From Diphasiastrum complanatum (taxonomy: Eukaryota > Streptophyta > Lycopodiopsida > Lycopodiales > Lycopodiaceae), in assembly GCA_029204225.1 (NCBI GenBank), contig CM055095.1:21990699-22054698 (forward strand): 64,000 nucleotides of DNA, written 5' to 3'. Of the stretch, positions 24,813 to 34,399 are shown in pieces (the first letter of the stretch is position 1; each line of letters opens with the position of its first letter). The notes under the pieces are model-generated. The model made no database searches and was not told the DNA's origin. It was given only the letters and a program-made list of their open reading frames with translations. The position numbers and the translations under genes were made by a program.

Positions 24813-25201
24813 AGTTATGGACTCGGCTCATTACATTCGCCGCGTCCATTTGCATTTACTTTACTTTATGCATAAGCAGACCTTGGGCCCTTTTTTATTC
24901 ATTAGTGACACTTAAACTATATGGTTGGCCTTTGGCCTTATTATTCATTATTAGGCCATTTGGACATATTACTGGAGAGTGGGGGCCTTCTTGGAGGCCA
25001 CCGGAAGCTTCCTTTCAGGGCTTCCTCTTGGCTATAAGTAGGAAAACTGTGTCATTTGTTATTCAACTAATGATATTGATCTCTCTCTTTCCTGCTTTCT
25101 AGGGTTAAGTCTTGCTTATGTGCTGCTTTCATAGCTTAAGTCTTTCTTATGTGATGCTTTCATAGCTTAGCTCTAGATCAGTTGTGGCTCTATTCGTAAC
25201 T
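24813..25201 (+). repeat. 3' LTR of the Gypsy element
   Basis: 389 bp with the same ends as the 5' LTR. It is preceded by CCAGGGAG, a weak polypurine tract, and followed by the GCTCC target duplication. Confidence 0.85.
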
Positions 25202-25284
25202 GCTCCCTCCTTTTTCTGCTACTAATCGTCTTGCTTGCTATGGCCTGCTCCTCTACCCTCATTCGTTGGCTCGCTGTTTGCTCC

Positions 25285-25615
25285 TGTCAGGAATTGTGAG
25301 CTCCTGCAACTTTGTCACGAACATGACGAAGCAAAACAAAGTGAAGGTCGAAGGGCGAACATACCCCGAAGGTCGAACATACCTCGAAGGCCGGAAGACA
25401 CGAAATGAAACGAAACGAAGACAAAGGAAAACAATTCACGCTGCCAACTGGCAACTCGACGAGCATGCCGAATTGTACTTCACGCTCGAGAATAAGCAAC
25501 TAGTTGATTAGCATTGACTTGTCTTGTAATTCTTTGTTTAACTGTCTTGTAAACTCCACACAGTGGAGATATATACACATTTTTTTATCAACACAAAACA
25601 GATGATAGAGAGACG
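25285..25615 (+). repeat. LTR fragment of the Copia A family
   Basis: Starts TGTCAGGAATTGTGAGCTCC and follows the reverse complement of the 3656-4398 LTR (shared CAACTTTG, GTGAAGGTCGAA, CACACAGTGGAGATATA) for about 330 bases before similarity fades. It lacks the distal half, so it is a truncated copy in plus orientation. Confidence 0.7.
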
Positions 25616-25649
25616 AAAATTCAACCTACTTGCCAAATCTACACTCATC

Positions 25650-26310
25650 AAAACTCTTTTTTAACACTTTTGTTTACCAGGTAATGGATTTACCACCTTA
25701 ACAATCTTCTTTTGCTTACTAGGTTGTGGGTCTTCATCTTGTACATGTTTAGATTCATCCTACATAGCTAGTACTTTATCATCAAGAATAGGCAACTTAC
25801 CAGCAGAGATAACCGTTTTCTATGCCCTGTTCATCACCAAACAACTAGGATCAGTTTCAGCAACATCAAGATTAATCAAAGTAATGGCCTATCCTTTGTA
25901 GTGTCGCCATGCTTCAAAAATCTAATCGATTCTACTGATTTCTTAGAAGATCCAATGATTTTGTGGTTCTCCAAATCGAGCTGATTGGCTGCTCCTTTGT
26001 CAGCTTTTATCTTTACCCATCATCTATCACCTGAATGTCCATTCTTACCACAAACAATATATTTCATATTAGGACAATCTCTAGTCATATGGGCTCCTTT
26101 GCAATGTCGACAAGGAACTTCACTCGGTTTGTCAGGTTTCTACTTTACAATGAAATTTTGTTGTCTTTTTAGAAAGTTGACATCAACTATCAGTGTCTGT
26201 ATATTGTCATTCAAAATATCCATATAGTTTTTTATCATGTCATGAATATTTGATGTAGAGGATTCATATCCTGCTTGATCAACACCTTTGGTAGTAGCAG
26301 GAAAGTTTCA
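25650..26310 (-). pseudogene. Gag-like zinc-knuckle fragment
   Basis: On the minus strand a CCHC knuckle, CRHCKGAHMTRDCP, is followed by MKYIVCGKNGHSGDR, a second knuckle whose last Cys is lost. Flanking sequence is Lys/Asp-rich with several stops. The retroelement clade cannot be assigned. Confidence 0.5.
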
Positions 26311-27321
26311 TTGGGACATCCCTAATTTGGTACATACTAAGATGCACCTACATCATAAAGAAATTGATTAGGCAGTTTGGAACCAGCTATAAACTGCCAT
26401 ATGATTTGGTGGTTTCTCTTACCTAAAATAGTTAAGATACCCAATCTAGATTATTGTAAGGGAGTCAAACCCTCATACACTAAAAGAAGCACTACCAAAG
26501 CATTGAAATTATCAAGAACTCTATCAAGAGTTTCAAAAGGTATTTCATTGAGATATCCTCTACATCAATCTCAAGAATTTCTTAAAGAACCTCATCAAGA
26601 TTCTTATCAAAATCTTCATCAAGGCTTTCCTTAGAACTTTCATCAAGATCATGCTTAACAAGAATGTCTGAACTTGCAGCACTAGTTTCAAACTAGCTCT
26701 TTAAGAATTTCTTTTCCAACTGTTGTTTTCTGGAAAGAGACTCAAGTGAAATTCCAGCATCTACCAAATGAAGTTTTGTTTCGAAACTAGAGCAAGAGTC
26801 AGTTCCAAAATCCAACTCAAATTGTAAGTCTAAAAGGCCAACTCTCTCGACCTTACTCCTGGAAGGATACTTATGTCTCAAAATAGGGGTTGATATTTTT
26901 TTTAATCCTTTGAATGATTTTGATGGCTTATCTATAGATTCAAAATGATTAAACATCTAACTATGTTCATCATAAGAAGAAAAACAAGATTGAAGAAACA
27001 AAATGTTTCTGTCTCCAAAGCTTTGCTAGCTCTCGACTCTCTGATGAAACCCAAAGAGTATACCCATGGGGTGTAACCTCAAACTTAATGATTTCAGCTG
27101 AAGACCTCGAAGGGTGAAATGTTTGCGGATGGGTGGAGCTCAACCGAAAGGCTGAAGGTCGGACAATGGATGAAGGTAAAACTGTCGGGACCAACCCAAA
27201 GGCCGAATGATGAACAATCGATGTTCGGGACACCAGAAGACCGAATACTTTCAATTCTTCATGCTCCAAGTACAAGGAAAATCAAGGAAGTACCATAAAG
27301 TACAATCTCCTAATCTGAGTG
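26311..27321. other. Unassigned repeat-derived sequence
   Basis: Two minus-strand frames of 87 and 101 codons (26,956-26,693 and 27,275-26,970) have no recognisable domain. Plus-strand 26,460-26,640 is a low-complexity run of TCAAGAA-like words. No gene is claimed. Confidence 0.35.
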
Positions 27322-27909
27322 TGATGATGTCATCCAAAAGAACGTTAGGACATGCCTAATCAGCCATTCTTGTAATCTATGATTAGTTTTTAGATTGTTT
27401 AGTCTATCTATCCAGATGTTATTGTTAATATATGATGATTGTGTAGACACCGTGTTGATATACATGTCGGATGTCATAAGAAGCATATACGAGTGAGTAT
27501 CAAGTATCTGAGAGATCCAGATAGATCCAAAGAAGTCTGCTAGTAAGTGAGACATAAATCGTGGGAGACATAGCTTCTCTCTCCCACTGCATTGTGTGGA
27601 TTTGTCACACAATGCTTTGAAAAAAGAGGATCAATAGATGTTGTTGTGGCTGTCATACACAAATTATTCTAAGTTGTTTTAATCTCAAATGTTTTATTGT
27701 CTGCTTATCGTTTTGTGTATTTGATTTAGTTATTTTACTTATTCCGCACTCTGGTTCAATCTTGTTGAATGCTTAAATAATTTAAACGTAGGTCAGCAGT
27801 GTCTGTCTACACTCTGGGGGATTGTAGGACTGATATAGCCGGCAATGACCAACAGTCAGACCCGAATTCCACCCAGGCTTCCAACAACTCTCAACGGTGG
27901 TATCAGAGC
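27322..27909 (+). repeat. LTR plus primer-binding site of a Copia element
   Basis: TGATGATGTCATCC at 27,322 is a plausible LTR start. A perfect TGGTATCAGAGC lies at 27,898-27,909, so the LTR ends at about 27,897. The gag coding that follows on the same strand confirms the orientation. No second LTR was found. Confidence 0.55.
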
Positions 27910-28019
27910 CTCATGTTCTATCAAAGCTCCGTTGTCATAGCTTATCATAGTTTGATATAGCTACAAAGGTATCAGATCAAGGAGGCAAAGCATTCAAGAC
28001 AAGGAACCGGTAATAGCTA

Positions 28020-29097
28020 AGGAACAGAGTTCACAAAAATTGCTGCAATAAGCAATATACAATCGAAGATCTGCACAATCCTTGATTCAGTCGGGTCTAA
28101 CTTCCTAGCATGGAAGGTGAAGACCTCTCTCGTTCTGAAGGGAGAAGGGCTATGGCCCTGGGTAGATGGCACAGAATAAATGCCAACAGCTATAGGCAAG
28201 GAGCTATGTGAGTGGAGAGAAAAGAACGACAAGGCAGTAGTCGTGTTGTCATCATCCATTGACGATAGCCTCATACTTGACCTGACTACACTCTCCAATG
28301 CAAGAGAGATGTGGGATTCTTTACTCACAAGGTTTTAGATGAAATCACATAGTCAAATCATGCTTTTTGAAGATCAGCTGACAAACCTACGATGGGATGG
28401 CAAGGACCTCACATCTTTGTCAAGAAGATGAAAGATCTATTCCTTTCATTACATAGATTTTGGAATAGAGGAATGGTGTATCAGCCAAGAAGTAGCTCAC
28501 CTATCTGCTAAGAGCGTTGCCAAGGTCTTTCCAGATGACCCGAATGTTGCTAGCAAAGGATCTAGAAATGACACTCGAAAAGGTAGTGATCGAGATTTGA
28601 GAGGAAGTTGAAGCCCGAGAACACCTTGATCACAAGGACAGCTCAGATTCAGCCCTCTACAGAAATAAAGAGAAGCTAAAGAAGCAGTTCAAGCCTAAGA
28701 GGGAGTCAAATCGAAGGCATGATCAAGACCAGCAAACAAAGGGAACCAACAAAGGCAAATGGAAGAACAAAGGAAAGCTGAGACAGCAGAATAGCGACAA
28801 GAAAGTACATGCAAACACGAAGGACATATTGTCGATTCATGTTGGCTAAATCCAAAGATCGAGTGTATCCATTGTCACAAGAAGGGTCATGCAGCTATGG
28901 ACTGCTACCATAACTCGAGGAACAAGCAGCCACAAGTCAAACAAGAGAACAATAACAGTTCATCCTACGTCGAAGAGCCAGAAATCTCGAAGATGGGCGA
29001 AGAAAGGCCGCATATAGAATGTAGACATAGAAATGTCAATAATAGGCTTGTAGAAACTCGTGGCACATCACATGCAACGATTGTAAGTGTTCCATAG
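28020..29097 (+). pseudogene. Copia gag fragment with zinc knuckle
   Basis: The translation shows a Copia gag N-terminus (SNFLAWKVKTSLVLKGEGLW), LDLTTLSNAREMWDSLLTRF and QLTNLRWDGKDL, with stops in between. A CCHC knuckle (CIHCHKKGHAAMDC) follows at about 28,865-28,910, preceded by CKHEGHIVDSCW. The frame ends at 29,097. The gag resembles that of Copia K on the minus strand at about 51,690-50,650, so the two are probably one lineage. Confidence 0.75.
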
Positions 29098-29658
29098 TGA
29101 CATGCAAGGCATGCACAAAGTGAACTGGACACATGCATGATGATTTGTACAATTCTAAGTTGAAAATTTGACACTTGGTAGAAGTAGGTAGAAATGCATG
29201 CAAGTGACAAATGTCACTAGTTCTTTAGTTCTCACTTTTAGATGTGGATGAAAGTTGGAGAGAGATGGTTCTACCTCGAGCTATCCAAACTCCATAAATA
29301 TGTAGATTCTCTCATAATTTTTTATGAAGAACCAAGCTTTGAAGCTATTGCATGTCAATTTGGATCTACACTATTGTCTGCTTGAATTCTGCTCTCTCTT
29401 TCTCTCTCTAACTAGAGTAGAGGCTTATGCTAATGCATTAAATTCTTGTACTTCTTCTCTCTTTTTTTTTCAAAGCAATCATTCTTTGATTCTTAGCATG
29501 CTAGATTGTGATTTAGCCATAAAATTTTGTACTAGATCTTGGCATTCAATCTAGAATCAATTTATGTGCTAAACACAAATCTTAACAAGATCATTCACAC
29601 TTGAGGATGATTCCCCACACGTGTGAGCTTGCTGGAATTTTATCATGGTGTCATAGCC
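29098..29658 (+). repeat. Probable 5' LTR and degenerate priming site of Copia C
   Basis: The block ends TTTTATCA at 29,645, followed by TGGTGTCATAGCC, a degenerate Met-tRNA site. The part at about 29,480-29,600 recurs in reverse complement at about 48,005-48,150 next to a second copy of the same leader. The 5' end of the LTR is not resolved. Confidence 0.5.
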
Positions 29659-30411
29659 AAATTAAGCTTTTCATGCTATTATCTCTGTTTGTGTAAGAAT
29701 TTGTGAGCCCAATTCAAGCAAAAAAATTGTTTATCACTTTTATTTACCTTTTCTTGAAAAGTGTTTTGATCGAAGAGGATAGAAACTAGATTTTCATATC
29801 AGAATTGACATTATACGGAATTCTGGAATTCTACACAAAATCATAGATTTTCAGACCTCTTTATTTCTTTCATAATTGGTCCAAAGATATTGATGTTATA
29901 GCTTTATGGAAAGCTTATAATGTGTACTTTCCATTGCAATTGATCTCAAATTAATTTGACGTGTCTATCAATAGTTATAAGCTCTTAAAGAGGGTATGGA
30001 GAGGTCCAAAATCCGAGTGACTACTTTTTGATTTGATCCAATTTAGCTTGATTCACAATCCATTGTTTTTTGAGCAATCAACACAAGAAACTGAAGATCA
30101 AGACAAAGTTCAGAGTTATTGAACACTTTGAGTCTTCTTCGAATCAATAGTGTTTTCTTTTGTAGCATCTAACATGTGCCAAATGTAGAATCAAAACTTG
30201 TCTATACTCCTCAATTCATTTTGAGAGATTGATCTAGATTATCTTGTTTTGTGGAATATTTGAGATCTATCTCAAATACAATTGCAAGTTTTTCACATAA
30301 AATTGATAGCACACCCTTGAAAATTCCTATAGTGAAAGAGAGTAGCAACATCAAGTCTGTTTGGAACAAGCTCAAACATATAAATGTCCAATAACAAGAA
30401 GTCTTCACAAT
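29659..30411 (+). other. Long untranslated leader of Copia C
   Basis: About 750 bases between the priming site and the gag start, without coding potential. It is closely matched by 48,156-48,900 upstream of the second gag copy, so a long leader is a family feature and not decay. Confidence 0.65.
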
Positions 30412-31006
30412 ATGGCACCTGTAGGAGGATATCTCTTAGAACCAAGTGAAAGACTAAGTACCTCCAATTATTCAATATGGAAGGTTAGGATGGAGTCTGT
30501 TCTTATACTCCAGGATGTTATGGACATAGTACTTGGTATTGAGGAGGAGCCTCAAGCACAGCTTGAAATACCAAAGTATAGAAAGAGAGCTAGAATGGCT
30601 CTACACTTCATTAAAATGAATGTCTCTAATGAGATTCTAAGAGAAATAGGATCTTGCACCACTTCTCTAAGTCAATTTTTAAGAATATCCTCAAGGGAAA
30701 GACAAAATCCATCTAGACTTACATATGATGAGAAGGGCAATCAAGTTGAAGGTACAAACATTGCATTTCTCACATATTTTGGTTCATCTTCTTGTGTAGA
30801 TGAGGCTATGCAAGTGGATGGTGGTTTTCATGGAATGGAAGCAAGTAATGGATCTGGAAAAGAGGTCTTAGTCAATGACTTTGATGGTCAAGAGGAAGAT
30901 CAAGAGGTTGATCTCAAAGGACTTCAACAACATAAAAAAAAAAGTTTTTCATGGTGGAAACATATCAAGGAAGGACAAAGATGGAGGAGACATGTAAGCA
31001 TTGGTT
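30412..31006 (+). pseudogene. Copia C: gag N-terminus fused to the pre-RT linker
   Basis: The frame starts MAPVGGYLLEPSERLSTSNY at 30,412 and matches the intact gag at 48,901 through REIGSCTT. Then, without a stop, it passes to ISSRERQNPSRLTYDEKGNQ, which in Copia J lies between integrase and RT (compare SRERQVPSRLTYDQKGKQV near 43,930). Zinc knuckle, protease and integrase are missing. Soon after, a shift places the RT-like EWKQVMDLEK in another frame, and the rest of RT is absent. The fused frame is 198 codons long and open. Confidence 0.75.
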
Positions 31007-31710
31007 GATTATTCACATTTATTGTTTGTTTGTTGTTATTTTCCAGAGAGTTCAAAGTTGGAAGCATGGAGGAATCATTGCATTTACATTCTATTTGATT
31101 CTTCATGTTCTAGTTACATCTTGATATGTAAAATTCATGTAAGAAATAGTGAAGCATCCAATGTGGACACTATTCTCTATATAAATTTTATGAAAGCCAT
31201 TATAAAATCATAGAAAGAAGGTCTATACTTAGGATGGAGATCATTCTAAAGTTAGATCAAAGTTGTGTCATAAAACTAGTTGAAGAGGGACTATGAAAAA
31301 TATCAAGTAGTTTAGTTTAGTCAAGTTGAGTTTACTTGGCAATTTTGAGGCCAATATGTATTTTCAACTTAGAGATAGAATTCAATAAGCCTAAGAATAG
31401 TGGATTTACTATTTTTGGCAAATTAGGCAAGTTGATAAGGTCTAATTTAGACCTACTTCAATTGGTTAGTAGAGATGCATTGAATTTAGTCATTGGAAGA
31501 GATCTAAAAACTTTCATAAGTAGATAAGCTTGTGTAAGAGCATTCAATTAGGACAAGAGGCTATTATAATAGGTTACAAGCATGGCAAAAATTCATCTCT
31601 CATTCATTCTTATGGAAGATATCTCTTTGGGGTTGTACATCAATTTTTGCATATTTGTGATGATATAGTGAATGCTTGTGTATAGAATGCTATTTTTCTT
31701 ATGTGTATGA
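31007..31710. other. AT-rich unassigned sequence
   Basis: No coding frame or LTR boundary can be supported. It lies between the Copia C remnant and an LTR piece ending at 32,011. Confidence 0.35.
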
Positions 31711-32011
31711 GTTCCCACGTGTGAGTACTATTGTCGTACAGAATCGATAAGACAGCAAGAAATCTATATTGATGAATCAGATTCAGAGTTATAAAAATTT
31801 GTTTTTGATCAATAGTTTCTTATTGTCTAAATTGTCTCAAGTTGTCTCATACTTCCGCATAAAATTTTTGCACGCATATTCAATCAAAATAAATACTGTT
31901 CTATTAGTACATAGATCAAATAAAATTGCGATTGAAGACACTGATATTAGTTTGGTTTATTCAAACTTACATCATGTTCTCTGTGAAAGAATAATTACTA
32001 TTTTTCCTACA
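31711..32011 (+). repeat. 3' part of an LTR of the TGTAG...CTACA family
   Basis: The last 200 or so bases parallel the end of the 47,082-47,725 LTR (GATTGAAGA, TTTGGTTTATTC-like words) and finish TTTTTCCTACA, the same terminus. The left limit is approximate. Confidence 0.5.
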
Positions 32012-32019
32012 AATCATTC

Positions 32020-32345
32020 TAGAATTCATTAGAAGAACCAGAGAGCCTAGCCGAAGCAATTAACTCTAAGGATGTTGTGAAGTGGCAAGAAGCTATGGAA
32101 AGCGAGTGTAGCTCACTTTTGACGAATCAGACCTAGATGCTGGTCGACTTCCCCACTCACAAGAGAGTTATCAACAACAAGTGGATCTTCAAGAAGAATA
32201 TCAACTCTGATGGTTCCATTGCAAAATGGAAAGCACGGCTTATCAAAAAAATTTCAGTCCTGTCATCAAGATGCAGTCAATCAGGACTTTGATTGCGTTA
32301 GTAGCTGCAGAAGACCTCGAAATGCACCAAATGGATGAAGGAAGT
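32020..32345 (+). pseudogene. Copia RT start joined directly to LTR end
   Basis: Within about 20 bases of the LTR terminus the sequence encodes EEPESLAEAINS, VKWQEAMESECSSLLTNQT, then after a stop NNKWIFKKNINSDGSIAKWK and, after a deletion, FSPVIKMQSIRTLIALVAAE. These are the first 100 or so residues of Copia RT. No priming site, gag, protease or integrase lies between LTR and RT. Confidence 0.75.
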
Positions 32346-33700
32346 TGATGCTCAACCACCACTTGCAGAATCTATACTAGTCACTAGTATACCTACTACA
32401 TCTGGGGTCTATTTGAATCTCCATTCTGAGAAGAAAAATTACCATTATATGAGGCAATGGATTAAATATTTACAAGAGGAAGAAGCCTTAAATAATGTCC
32501 AAGCTACAGCTAAGGCTCCTCTTGTACCTATGTCAAAGGACCGATGTCAATACTCAATTGCATCACCATGAAGAGCCATTTAAGATGATAGAACAAGAGA
32601 ATTCACAAACTGAGCTGATCATGAATATTCCTTCTAGTAAGATGGATATTACACTTAGGGAGAATTCTTGCTAAGGAAGTAGTATCCGATTGATTGATTG
32701 ATTCAAATTGAGACTAAAATCTAGTGAGAACTACTATATTGTGTGGGATTTGAAGAATCAAATGAAGTTACTCAATGTAGGAGCCGCTTGGAAAAGTGAA
32801 CAACAGAATATTACCTTGCCAATTCAACATAAGAATTTTGATTGAGGCGATTGTGATAGATGGAGGGTTTGGAATCAATTTGATTTCTACTAAATTGTGC
32901 GCCAAGTGGGTCTTACGAAATTAAAGCTGTAACTTTTGTAATTAAGTTGGCAATTTACTCTATAGTTCGACCTAAGGGCATGGTGAAAGACATACCAGTA
33001 GTCAAGATTGCTGGTGTCCAATTTGTCATTACCTTAGTAGTAATGGACTTGCTAGAAGCAACATCAATCTACCATGTGTTATTGGGATGTCCTTGGTTAT
33101 GAGTTGCGCAAGTAATTCACAAATGGGGTACGGGCAAAATGACTTTTGAGAATCATGAACAAGTAGCCAGAGTGGATCCATTCACTTGGATGATAAAGCC
33201 AACTATTCCGAAAGGCGATGATAATTCTTTCACAATCGATCATACTTGTGACCAAGCAGAAAAGGCATTGGAAATTCATTATGATTCTCAAACTGATAAT
33301 GCAAACTAGAACCAAGCGTTAGCCACTATTGATTGTACAACTGATTACATGTGTTGACATGATGATAGATCAAAAGTAAGCATCATTCCAACGAAAGATC
33401 GTACTCTTGATACTGCCATCACAAATTCTATTAATATAATGAACGTACTTGGATTTTGGCCGATCCAATTCTAGATTCAATTGAACTAACTGCAGTTAGT
33501 CATGTTTTCTCTTACAATGAGAATGCAAAACTTACTAATGACAAAATTTTACAACATGTGGATCCTACAAGATTTGATATGTGAAACATTCTTGATGAAC
33601 CACCGACAAAATCACCAAAAGCAATTGTTTTGAAGGAAGGGAAGCCAATGCTGGTGTGAATCACCTTCGGTCTGTTGTGAATCTTTGACGTCCACATCCA
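32346..33700 (+). pseudogene. Ty3/Gypsy protease-region fragment
   Basis: Minus the stops, about 32,840-33,300 reads as a retropepsin-like domain: LIEAIVIDGGFGINLISTKL (active-site Asp in DGG), RPKGMVKDIPVVKIAGVQFV, VMDLLEATSIYHVLLGCPWL and IHKWGTGKMTFENHEQ. This pattern belongs to Gypsy elements distinct from the one at 19.6 kb. Flanking sequence (32,346-32,800 and 33,300-33,700) carries only short frames. Confidence 0.65.
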
Positions 33701-33739
33701 ACTTACATACCAATGATGTGTAAACCATCGATGTCGCTA

Positions 33740-33751
33740 GCTCTGATACCA
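33740..33751 (-). other. Primer-binding site left of the Copia H LTR
   Basis: GCTCTGATACCA is the complement of the Met-tRNA site and abuts the LTR start at 33,753. A polypurine tract lies on the other side of the same LTR, so the LTR is shared by two units. Confidence 0.75.
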
Positions 33752-33752
33752 C

Positions 33753-34386
33753 TGTTGTGGATCCTTCAATTTCGGATCTCCAAGAAGCTCTGATGCAGCT
33801 GTTGTGGATCTGGGAAGTTGAGGACGTCGGAGACTTCGAGCGCTTCGAAGTCGAAGCTAGTTGTGATGCATTGATAGGAGCTCAAATGGAGCCGATCTGT
33901 CTAGGGAAGCTACAAGAACTAATTAGCTAAGCATTACAAGATAATTTAAGTTAAAAACACAACTAACTATTTCTTGCTACTCCGCTTAACTACAAGGGCT
34001 TAATGGTTGAGTCGTGACATTCAAACTATCACGCTCGTCAAGCTCTAATGACTTACTTGACATCCAATGTGTTTGGCTCGACTTTTGGCTTTGCTGGCTC
34101 AACTTTTGGATTTGCTCATAGCTAGGGTTGAGTCCTCGTCGAGGACTTTGTTCTCTTGTGCCTTGGTTTCTCTTCGCTGTCTTTGTTGCCTTCGGGGACT
34201 TCGGCCACTTCGGCCACTTCGGTGTCGATGACTTGGACTGAGGCTGGTGCCTTGGCAATGCATTGGAGTCAGGGACTTCGGCTTAGTTGGGGACTTTGGT
34301 TGCTACCTGTGTAGAGATCTCGTGTATTTCTGCAGGTATGAATTCACAAAAAAGTGCTTTGTGAGTAGAAATCTTAAGTTTCTTCA
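33753..34386 (-). repeat. LTR of Copia H
   Basis: 634 bp, opening TGTTGTGG and closing TTTCTTCA on the plus strand. On the right is GCTCCCTCTT, the complement of a polypurine tract following RNase H; on the left is a priming site. The interior has short repeats built on ACTTCGGCC. Confidence 0.75.
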
Positions 34387-34399
34387 GCTCCCTCTTAAA

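Larger units (their letters stand above)
19639..25201 (+). mobile_element. Non-autonomous Ty3/Gypsy chromovirus-derived element, both LTRs and TSD
   Basis: A complete insertion of about 5.56 kb bounded by a 5-bp target duplication, GCTCC (19,634-19,638 and 25,202-25,206). The LTRs are 19,639-20,078 and 24,813-25,201. Both open AGTTATGGACTCGG and close CGTAACT, giving AG...CT ends rather than TG...CA. The priming site TGGTATCAGAGC starts at 20,079, immediately after the 5' LTR. Inside are gag with a zinc knuckle, an aspartic protease, about 1.75 kb without RT, RNase H or integrase core, and then an integrase C-terminus with chromodomain. The element cannot be autonomous. Confidence 0.85.
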
